Positions 21,601 to 39,621 of a stretch of DNA of 64,000 nt are shown here, piece by piece. The notes below the pieces were generated by a model, which worked only from the letters and a program-made list of their open reading frames with translations, was not told where the DNA came from and ran no database searches. Numbering within the stretch: the stretch's first letter is position 1; each line of letters begins with the position of its first letter. Both the position numbers and the translations under genes were made by a program. This stretch comes from Piromyces finnis (lineage: Eukaryota; Neocallimastigomycota; Neocallimastigomycetes; Neocallimastigales; Neocallimastigaceae). The DNA lies in contig MCFH01000051.1 of assembly GCA_002104945.1 (NCBI GenBank), forward strand, positions 248,001-312,000. The letters are read 5' to 3'.

Positions 21601-24600
21601 ATGCTCATAAAGCTAAACAATTACCAGAAACTTTTGAGCAAATTAAGGCTAATACATTAATTCCAGGTTATGTTAAATATATTACCAAGGCTTACGCTAT
21701 TATTTCCTTCTTAAATGATTTAGTTGGTGTTGCTATTAAAGATAATGTATCAGATGATTATGTTAAAAATGTTGAAGACAAACTTAAACTTGGTAAAACT
21801 GTTCTTGCTTTAGTTACTGAAGTTGACAAAGAAAAGAAACACTTTAACCTTAGTTTAAAGTTATCTGAATGTGCTAAAGCTGATAATGCTTCTAAGTATT
21901 TAAATAAGGACTTAAGTGACTACTTTGAAGCTTTAGATGAAATATCTGCTACTAACTTTGAAGCAAAGAAAGAAAAATCAAAAAAGAAGAACCTTACTTC
22001 ATGGAAGAATCTTTCTATTGGTGGTCCAGTTGAAGGTTTTATTAAGACAAATGTTCCAGCAGGTACTGTTGTTGAATTAAAGGGTAAAATTACTGGTCTT
22101 ATATTAAAGGATCATTTCAATGGCGAAGAAAAGGATAAGAAGATAGGTGCCTCTGTTAAGGGTAGAGTTATGGATCTTGATATTAGCAATAATGTTGTTA
22201 ATATTACAATGTTACCAGATTTAGTTAAGGGTAAAGCAAAGATTCCAAAAGAATTAACTACAAAGGGCAAAAATGTTGATGCTACTGTTCAATTAGTTAA
22301 AAAGAATTACATTATTGTTTCATTACCAAAGTATAATAATCAAATTGCTTATCTTTCTGAAAATGGATATAATAAATCAGAAATTAACCATGTTAGCAAA
22401 TATTCAATTGGTCAAACTGTTAATGCTACTACTGATGGAGTTTTCAAGGGTAATAATGATGCCAATATTGAGAGATTACTTTTAAAGTTAAATGCCTCAG
22501 CTAAAAAGAATGTTGCTGATACTCGTCGTTTAATCAAAGATCCAATTGACAGTTCAATTACTTCTTTAGATGATATTATTCCAGGTAGAGAAATAAAGGC
22601 AAGAATTAAGGGTGTTAAGAAGACTCAAATTAATATGACTCTTGGTTCTAACTTAAAGGGTCGTATTCATATTACTGAAGTTTATGATAAATATGAAGAT
22701 ATTAAGGATATTACAAAGCCATTAGCTGGTTTTAAGGCAGGTCAAGTAATTTCTTGCCGTGTTATTGGAATCTTAAATGCTAAGGGTTACAAGTATCTTC
22801 CATTAACTCACCAAAATCCAATTTCTCAAACTACTATTGAATTAAGTATTAAGCCAAGTCGTATGAATTTAGAACCAAACACTATGGGTGAACCAATTCT
22901 TGGTATTGACGATGTTAAAGTTGATTCTTTCATGGTTGGTGCTGTTGCTAATGTTACTGACAATGCTGTTTGGATGGCCGTTAGCCCACAATTACTTGGT
23001 AGAGTTGATTTATCTGAATTATCAAATGATATAAATATTGTTAATAGTTATAAGAAACACTTCTTAGAAGGTCAAATTTATCCATGCTTTATTTTAAACA
23101 AAAATACTAAGAAAGGATTACTTGATATTTCTATTAGAAATGCCGTTGAAGGCAAGAAAGAAAAGAAGAATATGGACAATGTTAAGGTTGGAGATGTTTT
23201 AATGGGTAAGATTATTAAGGTTCAAGAAAAAAGCGTTAATATCAAGATTAATAATGGTTTAATTGGTCGTGCATTTATTACTGATATTAATGATGTTTTT
23301 GAAAAGAATCCAACTAAGGATTTAAAGGTTGGTCAAGTTGTTTCCACTTATGTTTTAAATGTTGATAAAAATAACAAGCAACTTGATTTATCATTAAGAA
23401 AGTCTCGTATTACTAATGAAAAATGCACTGATAAGAATGCTGCTGCTGATGTTCAAACCTTAGAAGATGTTGAAGAAGGTATGGTCGTTTATGGTTATAT
23501 TAAACATGTTAGTGATAAGGGTTGTTTCGTATCCTTAAGTAGTCACTTAGATGCTCGTGTTAAAATTGCTGAACTTTCGGATCTTTTCGTTAAAGAATGG
23601 AAAACTCTTGTTAGTGTTGGTCAATTAGTTAAGGGTAAAGTTATTGTTATTGACAAACCAAATAAGAGAGTTGAATTAACTTTAAAGGAATCTATTGTTA
23701 GTCCAGAAACAGCTAAGAAAATTATTCAATGGTCTGATTTAAGTAAGGGTCAAAAGATAACTGGTACTATCAAGGGTATTGAAGAATTTGGTGTCTTTAT
23801 TCGTATTGATAACAGTAACATTAGTGGTCTTTGCCACAAAATGGAACTTAGCGATTCTTCTGTTAAAGATATAGCAAAGTTATATTCTGTTGGTGATAAG
23901 GTTAAGGCTTATATTTTAAAGGTTGATTTAGAAAAGAAACGTGTTTCCTTCAGTTTAAAGGCCTCTTACTTTGCTGATGATGAAGAAAGTGAAAATGAAG
24001 ATGCAATGGAAGAAGATGATAATGAAGAAACTATGGAAGATATTGAAAATGGAAGCGAAGATGAAGAAGAAAATGATAAAGATGATGAAGAAGATGATGA
24101 CGATGACGATGATGATGAAGAAGATGGTATGGACGTTGACAATGAAGCTACTATTGATAACAAACCAAAGAGTATTTTGAATGTCCCAGAATTAGAAATT
24201 AGTCAAAGATGGGATGATGACGATGATTCTGATAATGAAAAACTTAATATGAGTGATGATGAAGAAGATGAAGAAGATGAAGAAACTCAAAATGAAAGTG
24301 CCAAGAAATCTAAGAGAGCTAAGAAGCGTGAAAAGCTTGAACGTGAAGAAAAGATCCGTGAACAAGAAAAAATGATTCTTGATAATGACAAATTACCAGA
24401 AATGGCAGATGATTTTGAAAGATTATTATTAGGTTCACCAAACAGTTCTTTCATTTGGATTAAGTATATGGCCTTCCAATTACATATGGCTGAAGTTGAA
24501 AAGGCTAGACAAATTGCTGAACGTGCTTTAAAGACTATTAACTATCGTGAAGAACAAGAAAAGATGAATGTTTGGATTGCCTACTTGAATTTAGAAAATA

Positions 24601-25065
24601 GTTATGGTACCCAAGAAACCTTATTAAAGGTATTTGAAAGAGCAATTACCCTCTGTGAACCAAAGGATATTTACATGCAATTAGTTAAAATTTATGAAAG
24701 ATCTGAAAAGTTTGATTTAGCTGAACAACTCTATCAAACTATGATTAAGCGTTTCCGTGAAAGTAGTAAGGTCTGGTGTCAATGTGGTTTATTCTACCTT
24801 AAGAGAGATAAATTATCTGAATGTAGAAAAATTTTACAAAGAGCATTACAAAGTCTTGCAAAGCGTAAGCATATTAAGACTATTTGCAAATTTGCTCAAA
24901 TGGAATTCCGTTATGGTGAACCAGAACGTGGTCGTACCATTTTCGAAGGTATTATGAATAATTATCCAAAGCGTGTTGATTTATGGTCTATTTACTTAGA
25001 TATGGAAATTAGACAAGGTGATCAAAGTACTATTAGGTAAGCAAAATATAAAATATAAAATATAA

Positions 25066-25147
<82 letters not shown>

Positions 25148-25323
25148 TGTTTTATTTTTTATACAGACGCTTATTCGAAAGAGTTATACATATGAAGTTC
25201 TCTTCTAAGAAGATGAAGTTCTTCTTCAAGCGTTACCTTGAATATGAAAAGAAACATGGAGATGAAGAATCAATTGCTCATGTTAAGAATGCTGCTTTAG
25301 AATATATTCAATCCTTACAATAA
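18645..25323 (+). CDS. RRP5: rRNA biogenesis protein RRP5 (S1 repeats plus HAT/TPR C terminus), 10 exons
   Basis: Exons 18645-18920, 19033-19197, 19322-19483, 19582-19687, 19768-19874, 19975-20160, 20260-20460, 20576-20761, 20856-25036 and 25167-25323 join in phase to about 1908 residues, close to human PDCD11 and yeast Rrp5. The N terminus has the RRP5 signature FPRGG.SSLTPMEY (residues ~26-39) and a Lys-rich nuclear stretch. Then follow about a dozen S1 RNA-binding repeats (pattern VGxxVxGxVxxV..GxxVxL.....G..H.SEL). An acidic Glu/Asp run lies at about 1500-1560. The C-terminal HAT/TPR module starts with DFERLLLGSPNSSFIWIKYM (near 1645). RRP5 acts in the nucleolus in 18S and 5.8S/25S pre-rRNA processing: the S1 part binds pre-rRNA and the HAT part is needed for 40S assembly. 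Most introns sit in the first third; the last one holds an (AAT)n array. Codons end mainly in A/T, as elsewhere. Confidence 0.96.
25065..25146. repeat. (AAT)n microsatellite in the last RRP5 intron
   Basis: About 27 AAT units fill most of intron 25037-25166. The splice sites (GTAAGC and ATACAG) flank it intact. Confidence 0.95.
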
Positions 25324-25715
25324 ATGAAAAGAAATCATTAATTTATAAATTTCGCTATTATTTTAATAATTTTATTTTTTGTTATCGAAATTATAATTAA
25401 AATATCATTTTTTAAAATTTTAATATTTCCATATTTTTAAACTATAATTATCAGTGATACACCACCACTATTTTTTTTTTATTTATTTTATATTATTAGA
25501 ACATATTAAACTCATTTTTTAATTTTTAATAAAACTATTAAAGTAACATGTATTATAATATCATAACAATAAGAAAAAATATATATTTTTTTTCTTTTAA
25601 TAATATTTTTAGAATTAAATAAATAAATAAATAAATAAATTTTTTTTAATTAAAAAAAAAAAAAATTGAATGGTTTAGTATAATTGCATATTATTTTAAT
25701 TTAAAATAATAAAAC

Positions 25716-25749
<34 letters not shown>

Positions 25750-26071
25750 GTTTAATGTAGATGTGAAATTTATTTATATTTTATTAATATTTTATTTTAT
25801 TTTTTTTTTTTATTTTTTTTTTATATTATATATTTGCTATGTATATGTATATTAATTTTTTTATTTTATTTTATTATATATATTTCTATTTAATTTTATA
25901 ATTATTTTTTTATTTTTTTTATTTTTTTTTCTTTAGGCAAAATAACAATCATAAGATGTATTTATAAATATTTTGATGATCTTTTTTTTTTTTTTTTTAT
26001 GATTATTATTTTTCTCAAATTTATAAAGAAAAAAAAAAAAAAGTAATACTAAATACTAAAAATATAGATTT
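25324..26071. other. Convergent 3' intergenic region
   Basis: Lies between the 3' ends of RRP5 (+) and the J-protein gene (-). Long poly(T) and poly(A) runs (25717-25746, 25981-26000, 26030-26042) and no coding signal. The termination and polyadenylation signals of both genes must be here but are not individually recognisable. Confidence 0.55.
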
Positions 26072-27794
26072 CTAAGCATGGTAATGATAATTGAATTGCT
26101 GAAGTCTTTCACAACTTGGTGTTCTCATTTTTGAAGCTTGCTTCAATGCTTCTTGATCAACTTTAAATAAACCTCTTGCGTTATTAATTCTAGCTTGTTT
26201 ATTTCTTCTTTCTAATTCACATTTTCTTATTAAGCCATTAAAGAATTGTTCTTCAACAGAATTTTCAAATTTTCTTAAATGGTCTGAATTTTCAAACTTA
26301 TAATCTCTTGGATCATAATAATATGGTACATCATATTGAGAAGTCTTAGCTTCCTTTGTATATTGTCGTGATGGTGTAAAGGAATAACCAGGGAATGATG
26401 GACCAGAGAATGAAGGTAGTGAAATAAAGATAAGTAATAATAATGGTAATATTTGTAAGAATGTGTATAATATACTTCTATCATTTTGTTGATGTTGTTG
26501 CTGATGTTGTTGTTGTTGACGATAATATTGTCTTTGTGGATGTTGATAGAAGAAGTGTCTATTACGAGAGCCATCTAGAATATTTCATATATAAAATCAA
26601 AAAAATAGTGAGAAAAAAAAAAAAGATTATTTTATCAATGACATTATTTTGATATTGATTATAATCTAAAAAAATATATTTTACCAGCAAAGGAGAAGTC
26701 ACCAAACATCATTCTAAATATTTCTTCTGGTGTTAATTCATTATCATAGTAATAATATTGACCAGCACGACCAAAGTTACTACCAGGTGATGAAGTTGGT
26801 CTTTGAGGAACCTTATCCATTTCTGGTCCATATAAATCATATTGTTTTCTCTTATCTGGGTCACTAAGAACTTGGAATGCATGTCCAATTACTATTTAAA
26901 TTCATATTATTATGAAATATATAAACCGTTTTTATTAGAATAAAATAAAATCAATATAGTGTGAATAATTCGTAAATATATTAATGTTTTTAATTTCTTA
27001 AAATTTTTACCTTTGAAAGCTTCGTCAGCTCCTGGTGCAGAGTTCTTATCTGGATGGAATTTAAGAGCAAGCTATTATTATAGTTTGAAATAAATGTAAT
27101 AATATAGGTTTAGTTAAATGATTTATTTCTTTTTTTTTTTTTTTTTTTTTTTTTTTCTTCTTCTTCCTCTTTATTATTAAATTAATAATTTATTTTTAAT
27201 AGTATTATGATATTCACTTTTCTGTAGGCTTTCTTTAATTCAGCATCTGAAGCATCTTTTGAAATACCAAATAATTCATAAAAATCTTTGCAATTTTTTA
27301 TTTTTTCAACTTCAGCTACTTGTTCTTTAGTGTATGGCTTGTTTTGAAGACCTTTTAATTTATAATATATTATTATTATTATTAATTTATTAATTTTATT
27401 TTGTACAAGGATTTCATATTTAAATTTTACTTTTATTCTAATTAAATTTCAAGAAACTTTTATTATATGCTATATACTATAATATTCATAGCGATATAAA
27501 ATATATTGTATTTTAATGTATATTGAAATAGTATTTACCTGGTTTATTCTCTTCACTGGTATTTGAAGATTTTTCTGCCTTTTTTCTATTACGCATACCT
27601 TCAGAAGATGGAGCTGGTTTTGCACTACTACCTTTATTTGATTCTAATTCTTCTAACCATTGTTTTCCTTGGGGAGTTTCATACAATGAAATGGATTTTT
27701 TGGCAAATTTTAAAGATTTTTCGTAATTACCTTCGTTAAGGTATTTTTTTGAAATTTGTAAGCATCTCAAAGCTTCATCTTTATTAACTTCCAT
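26072..27794 (-). CDS. ER membrane J-domain cochaperone, DNAJB12/DNAJB14 type, 5 exons
   Basis: Exons on the minus strand: 27794-27539, 27351-27218, 27071-27011, 26891-26685 and 26574-26072. All GT..AG phases close, giving 386 residues. The N terminus (1-60) resembles a TPR-like hairpin (EALRCLQISKKYLNEGNY) and is followed by a low-complexity Lys/Ser linker. The J domain is at ~112-175: FYELFGISKDASDAELKKAY, then HPDKN with the essential HPD, then SDPDKRKQYDLYG. A Gly/Tyr/Phe-rich segment and a His/Gln-rich stretch precede one membrane segment (ILYTFLQILPLLLLIFI, ~254-272). The C-terminal DUF1977 domain ends SCERLQQFNYHYHA. This order (TPR-like, J, TM, DUF1977) is that of DNAJB12/14 and yeast Hlj1 relatives. 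Such proteins sit in the ER membrane with the J domain cytosolic, stimulate Hsp70 and support ERAD of membrane proteins. Confidence 0.93.
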
Positions 27795-29811
27795 TTTCGT
27801 ATAAACTTATTTGTTTAATTTTTAATTGTTATATAAGAATTGATAGTTTTAAATATACTGATTTTAATTATTTATAAATAATTAATTCGCTTAAATGTTA
27901 TAAATACGAGTTAAAAAATTAAATTGTTTGAATTTGAATTAAAAATTGATAAATTAAAAATTTCTATTTAAATTAATAATTTTGTATTGATATATATACT
28001 GATTTCGTTTCGTTTCTTTTTTTTTTTTTCTTTCAATTATCTGATTCTTTTATTTTTTCTTTTCTTCTTTTATTTATTATTAGTTTTTTTATTTTTATTC
28101 TATTATAAATTAAAAATAAAATGTATATAAATAAATAAATATTAATTATCAAGTTTTTTTTTTTTATTAAAAACATTTAATAATAAATAACTTATTTTTT
28201 TTATTGATATATAGTGTTTATTTTTAATACATCTTTAGAATTAAAAAAATTTATTATAATAGGAATATTAAACAATTATATATAATATTCTATTTTAATT
28301 AAATTATATTATCCTCTCATTATAGGAATATATATGTATGCTTATTGTTATTTTTTTTATTTCATTTTATTTTATAATTCTCAGTTTTATCATTTCTTTT
28401 GCAAAATGTTATTGCTTCCATTAATTTTGATATATTTAAATAAACATAATTATATATATATATGAATAAATAAAAATCTTACTTTATTTTTATGCTGTTT
28501 TTTTTTTTTTTTAATTATTTTTTATTTATATTTATTTTATTTTTCTATTTTAATTTATAATTTTTATTTTATTATTATATTTTTTTAGTACTTTAATGTT
28601 TGTTTTTTTTTTAAGTTTTTATTTAAAACAATTTTTATTTTTATTTTTTTTCTTTCATATATATTGATATTCCTCTTTTGGATTTATTTAAAAAAAAAAG
28701 TATTTAGCTATGATATAAAAAAGGATTAAATTATTAAATAAAATACCAATAACGTTACTAATTTTTTTTAATGAAAAGAAAAAGAGAATTGGATATTTTA
28801 TTAAATTTTTATTTTTTTTTTATTTTTTTTTTTTTTTTGTTTCCTTCTTTTCTTTTCTTTATATATATATTAAAGTAAGCAAATAAAAAATCAAACAAGC
28901 AAATAAAAAAATTTTATGTATAAATGAAAAATAAATGAAAAAATAAAAAATTTTAATATATCTATTTTTTATATTTAATGAATAAATATATATAAAATAA
29001 ATAAATTTTATAGATAAGAAATAAATAAATGAAATAATACTAAATAAATATATAATTTATAATGAATAAGATTTTTTAGAATAATTTGATAAATAATACA
29101 TTTAAATTTTTTTCTTTCAATTCTTAGTATTTAATTATTTAATTAAAAGAAAGTAGATATAAATCATCTTGTTAAGTTATAATATGCTGAATCTTTTTGG
29201 CTATGCAAATAAAGATGAATGAGTCTTTTTCCTATTATTTTTATTTTTTTTTTTCTTTTTTTCTATTTCATTTTTTTACCTTATTTTTTTGGGTCAGTTT
29301 AGAATTTATAAAATTAATTTGACTATAAAATTAATATAATGATAATCCACAAAAAAAGATATTTTTGCTACCAATATATTATAATATATTGCAGAATATT
29401 TCTTTAGAGTTAATTGGATAAAATTAAATCATCTTTTTTTTTATATATAATGAAAGATCATCATTGTGAAAAACAAAAAGAACACTAAAGGAAAGGTTTG
29501 CTTTTTTACTATCCTATAGAGCAATTAAATATAATGAATAGAAAGTGTGTGTAAAATATGTAATTTTTATAATACAAAATTAATATATATTAAATAATAG
29601 ATAAAAATAAAAAAAAAAACTTTTAATTTATAATAAAACAAATCTGAAAAGGGTTTTATTATATATATTTTTCGTTTTAGTAGGTTAAAAAAAATAGAAA
29701 AAAATAATTTTATTTCTTTTAAAGCTTCCAGATTTTTCTTTATCTTTTATTGTCTTGTCTTAAAACCAAGTTGAATTCATAATATCTAAAAATATTTTAA
29801 TTCTTAATATA
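27795..29811. other. AT-rich intergenic region
   Basis: About 2 kb of A/T-only-like sequence with many T runs. It includes the upstream flank of the J-protein gene and the downstream flank of the Swi5-like gene. No coding, RNA or repeat feature can be supported. Confidence 0.6.
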
Positions 29812-30601
29812 TTAATCTTCTAAATCCATATGATACTCAGAATAAATACTTTTTGTTGTAGTTCCTTCCAATTCTGCTAGTCTACCCATTAATATTTGCT
29901 AAGTTATAAAATGTATACATTAATGTACAACTGTATGAGCATATTAATTATGAAAAGCTATAATTTTAAATAAAAAAAAAATTTAAAAACTGTTATATTT
30001 ACTCCTGCATCTTTAATTTCATTATATTCATGTAATAAATTAATGTATTCTTCATATTCGGGTTTATATTCTCTTGAAAAATAATTAAAAAAAAAAAGGA
30101 ATATAGTTATAAACTTTTCTTCTATTTATTGTTGCTAAAAGTATTTAAATAGTAATATAAATTATTTTTATACAAATATTCTTACTCATAGTTTTTATCT
30201 GAAGATTGTAATTTCGATAATTTTATTTTTAATTCTTCTATTTCTGAATTTACTAATTTTTTTTCTTTTTCTATTTCTTGTTTATCTAGTAATTTCTGTA
30301 AGTCTACTTCAATCCCTTTCGTTGTTAACCATATAATTGTATAATCATCTTTCACTATAACATTTCTATTAAAAATTTTAATATTTAGTAATATTTTTTT
30401 TGTATTAGGAAATTTATTATACATAATATTAACATAAATGTTAATTAATTATATTCACATCAAATCATTTTCTTTCAATTCATTATATGAGGTTTCGGTA
30501 TATGTTTTCAAATTTTGAATTTCTGATAAATTTATGGGTCTTCCTTGGAATTTTGATTTTATTTGTTCTAATAAATATATAGAATTATTTGAAAATTCCA
30601 T
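29812..30601 (-). CDS. Swi5-like DNA recombination/repair protein with extra N-terminal domain, 4 exons
   Basis: Exons on the minus strand: 30601-30459, 30365-30186, 30072-30003 and 29898-29812. The phases close to give 159 residues. The C-terminal third carries the Swi5 signature: a Lys/Glu/Leu coiled coil (~85-108), then LLHEYNEIKDAGQILMGRL and a TTTKSIYSEYH ending. Swi5 forms a complex with Sfr1/MEI5 that stabilises and stimulates Rad51/Dmc1 filaments in homologous recombination. The N-terminal ~75 residues (INLSEIQNLK, ELKENDLINVIVKDD, YTIIWLTTKG) look like a small winged-helix-type fold rather than the disordered N terminus I expect in Swi5. That is a pattern impression only. The start ATG at 30601 is the only one in phase with exon 2. 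Confidence 0.82.
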
Positions 30602-30663
30602 TATTATTGTACTATCAATTAGTATTTAATTTATAAATTGTTGTTTTTTTTCTTTCGCTCTTT

Positions 30664-30694
<31 letters not shown>

Positions 30695-31241
30695 TCCACC
30701 TATATCATATATGATTTTATAATAGTTACTGAAATTAACATTTAAATTTAGAATCCGAAAAACTCTATATTAAAATGAAGTGTTTGAAATGGAATTAAAA
30801 TCTTTAAAATAAATAATTTTTTTTATGTATTAGCAAATAGTTGGTATAAACATATGTTAAATATATGTTAATATGAATTTGCGTAGATTGATGTGTGTAT
30901 GGTATATATATATATAAATATAGATTATAACAAGAATTGCAATTAAATAAAAAAAAAAATATGTTAGTATATTAAAATTTTTGATTTTTAGCCAATGTAA
31001 TTTTTTTTATTATGTAATTAATTAATTAATTATTTGTAATATTTAATAAAAATTTTTAAAAATTTATTAAATGTTTTATTTTTATAAATTAGTAACAAAT
31101 TATATTAATCATTTTACTTTTTTCGTTTCGTAAAATAGGCAATAATACTTTAATATTTTTTAAATATTATATTAAAGCAACGGAATAGCCATATATTTAA
31201 ATCGTTTAAATTAAAATAAAATTATATAAATAATATTAGCA
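30602..31241. other. Divergent promoter region between Swi5-like and BLOC1S2 genes
   Basis: The two genes are transcribed away from this 640-base spacer, so it must hold both promoters. A poly(T) tract lies at 30670-30695. No specific regulatory motif can be named. Confidence 0.5.
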
Positions 31242-32010
31242 ATGGAATCACCAGTAAGAGAAAATGATTCAAATTTAAAAACTGATGCCGAAAAAAACAC
31301 TATTATTAGAGAAGTAAAAGATAATATTCTTGATAATGTTACAAAATATTTTCAAACGGAATTGCAAAGTAAATAAAATATTTAAATTTAAATTTGATAT
31401 AAGCAACGGTAATATTGATGTATGATTTGATGTATGATTTAAAATTAAAACAATGAAATTTCTTGCTATATATATAAAAAAATAAAATCATTTTTATGGG
31501 ATATTTATAACTAAGTTATATATAAACGCTAATGCATTAATGTTTATTGATATTGTTATTATGATAATAAATTTATCCCTTTTTTTTCACAATTTATTAA
31601 TACTGATGAATAATATAAAATATATAAATTAGCAATATCCCAAGATTATAAAACTTTTGGTGATATGAATAATGCTTCTAAGGAATTTTGTGTAAAAATG
31701 TCAAACAAAGTTCAAGATCTCATTACTTCTATGGCGGAAATACAAGAACAATGTAACTATATTTTATTTATAAATACTTTACTGCAATTAATAATAATAG
31801 CCATTAATCAATTAATTTCTGAAACTCATGTTATTTTTGTTAATAGATATTAAAATAGATAATTATTTAAAAGAAATCACAAAACTAGAGAGTCAAGTTG
31901 ATGATATCGAAAAAATTACTGAAGAATTGGATATTTTTTCAAAAGCATTAGGTTTGTATGAAATGAATAATAATATAATATTATAATTTATTTTATGTTG
32001 AAATTTTTAA

Positions 32011-32043
<33 letters not shown>

Positions 32044-32175
32044 GAAAGAAAAATATTAATAATTAATACTTTAATATTTTATATTCTATATTTCTATTTA
32101 TTATATTTTCATACTATTTCCAAAAATAAAAAAGATGAGCGTTATCCAAAAACCATGTCAAGACTATTTTTTTAA
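31242..32175 (+). CDS. BLOC-1 complex subunit 2 (BLOC1S2) homologue, 4 exons
   Basis: Exons 31242-31368, 31633-31752, 31847-31951 and 32135-32175 join in phase to 130 residues, close to human BLOC1S2 (142). The order NVTKYFQTELQ, then SQDYKTFGDMNNAS, then KVQDLITSMAEIQEQ, YIKIDNYLKEI and LDIFSKAL follows the family pattern (TxYLxxEL..SEDYKLLENMN....LNQKY..L.PYLxQI..LD.YSKKLE). It is predicted almost entirely helical/coiled coil. BLOC-1 is an eight-subunit complex on endosomes in lysosome-related-organelle and endosomal sorting; BLOC1S2 also occurs in BORC. The last short exon (DERYPKTMSRLFF) was chosen because it follows an in-phase AG acceptor and gives a plausible end; it is the least certain part. 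COG5 lies just downstream on the same strand. Confidence 0.82.
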
Positions 32176-33255
32176 TTAAAAACTTTATAGTCTTTATATT
32201 TTCCTTATTAATATTAACAAAAACATTAATTATACCATATATCTGCATATATCTGTTTTATAAAACAATTAATAACTAAATTAATGTACATTTAATAATA
32301 TACCTAATTATGAAACCTATTTATGAATATCAAACATCTAATTTTTATAAATAATTAAATAAATATTAACAATTTAGCTTTATAAAGAAAATGTATTTCT
32401 ATTCTCATACTAGTTGTATGATTTATTTATTTATATTTTTTTTTACAAATATTTTTGAAATAAATAAATACTATGTAAGATCTTCTATGTTGATTTGATT
32501 AATTTATTGTTAAAATCTACATCAATTAATTAATACTATAATAAAAAGGTATAATTTATTATTTTTTGAAATGAAATTATATATTTAAACTAAAAGCCTT
32601 TTAAACTTGTTTTTTTTATTATTATTATTATTATTTAAAAAAAATTTAAAATGTTGAATGGTGTCACAAAAAGTAAAAAATTTAATATATTAAAATGGAT
32701 AAAATTATTAATAAAATATTTGTTATAATCAACTTTTTAAATTTTCAAAGTATATGTGTAATTAACAAAAAAAAAAAAAAAAAAAAAAAAAAAAACAGTT
32801 ATATTCATATAATCATATAATAATTATAAAATAGTATATGTTCTACAAAATATAAAGTACAGTTTAAAAAAGTTTTATTTTACTTGAATGTTGAATTTAA
32901 TTAAAAAAAAAATAAAGATTTAATAAAAACAAATGAAACAATATTTTAATAATTTGCCATAAATTTATTATTAACATTATTTATATTAATAATTGTTATT
33001 TATTAAAATATTTTTTTCTATTATTATCTTAAAAAACAAATAGTTAAGAAATCAATAAACATTTGAAATCTAAATGAATAAGTAAAAAATAAATAAATAA
33101 TAATAATAATGATAAAATAAACATATTATATATATAATTTTTAAATAATACTTAAAATTATATTTAAAATAACATTTCCATTTCTATTGTTGATAATATA
33201 AACATTTTTTTTTTAAGAGAAAAAATTTAATTAATACAAATAATATATAAAAATC
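32176..33255. other. AT-rich intergenic region
   Basis: Between BLOC1S2 and COG5. Contains a poly(A) run at 32769-32794 and nothing coding. The last part is the COG5 promoter/leader. Confidence 0.55.
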
Positions 33256-38116
<4,861 letters not shown>

Positions 38117-39621
38117 AATATTTTAAAAATAGAAATTCTTGAAATTTTTGATCCTATAAAAATAGAAATAAAAATAAAAATAAAATAATAATAAAATAAT
38201 AATAAAAATAAAATATAATATAATATAATATTAAATAATCCTAAACAAAAATTAAAGATCATAAGGATTATAATCCCTTTCAAAAAAAAAAAAAAAAAAA
38301 CCTATAGGGATAGGTAAAAGGCAATGGGTAATGAAAATTTATCCTACTAAAATGAAAAAGTTATAATATATATAAAGTTCAGAACAAATAATTGAAAATG
38401 TAAAAGAAAAAAGAAAAAAAAAACATATATATGTGTCTAATAAAAAAAAAGAAAATAATAAAAATAAAAGAAAAAAAAAATACAACAAACTCAAATTAAT
38501 TTTTATTTTTTTATTATTGTTGTTAAACGCTTTTTTATCGTGTTAATTGTTCATCTAGTTGGTCACTAAACTTATGATATTACAATGAATTAATTATTGG
38601 TAAGAATCTCCGCTATCTCCACTATAAAACAAGAAGACTCCACTTTTTTTTTAAAAAAAAAAAAATAGATTAAATTCAATCATGAAATACTTACTTTCCC
38701 CACCCTACATTCAACCAAATGTTTAATAACAAGTAGAGGAGACACAAAAAATGTAAACAAATTTAAAATTGTATTCAATCACCTTTTTCCCAACGAATTT
38801 CTGTAAAATCCTTTTTTAAAATCAAAAAAAAAAAAATTTTTTTTTTTCTTTTATCTAAAATAATTATAATAAAATAATTTGTAATCCGATAAGATTTTAA
38901 TCCTTACTACTCTAAATTTAATTATTTTCAGATATCATTTTTTTAAAAGATTTTAAAGTATTGTTTTTTTTTAAAGTTTCTTATCTTTAAATTTTGTAAC
39001 ACATCATAGTTTAAAATTAGATATTAAAAAAATTTTTTTTTTTTTAGATGTTTTTATTTTTATTTTTATTTTTTTAAAACTAGTGTAACTTTAATCTTTT
39101 CAATAAAAGTGAACTAATTCATCGTTAATAAAAAGGATTCATAAATTAATTGTTGATAGATATATTAATTTAAACTTTTATTTTTTTTTTTTAATTATTA
39201 TTATGGTTTATTATTTTCATAAAAAGAAAATAAGATGATAATGCTTTTTTATTGTTGTATTTTGTTAAATATTTATATTTAAATTTTTTTTTTTTTTTCC
39301 TTTTGTTGTATATTATCTTATATAATTAAAATTTTAGTGATAACTTTTACTTAATTTAAAAGCATGTTATATTAAAAATAAATAAATAAATAAATAAAAA
39401 AAAAAAAAAAAGAGGGGCATAAATAATATTTTATATTTTTTTTTATTATTATTTATTTTTTAATTTATTAATTAATAAATATGATTAATTTGCAAAATGA
39501 TCCTATATAATTGTTATTTATACTTGTTTTTATTGTGTATATGATAATTCCGTTTAATAAAAAAAATGTATATTTCTTATTTTATAATTTTTTTTTAAAA
39601 AAAAAAAAAAGATAATAAATA
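38117..39621. other. Convergent 3' intergenic region
   Basis: Lies between the 3' ends of COG5 (+) and the kinase gene (-). A/T-rich with many A and T runs. A small G-containing patch (cctatagggataggtaaaag, 38301-38320) stands out, but no gene, RNA or repeat can be assigned. Confidence 0.5.
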
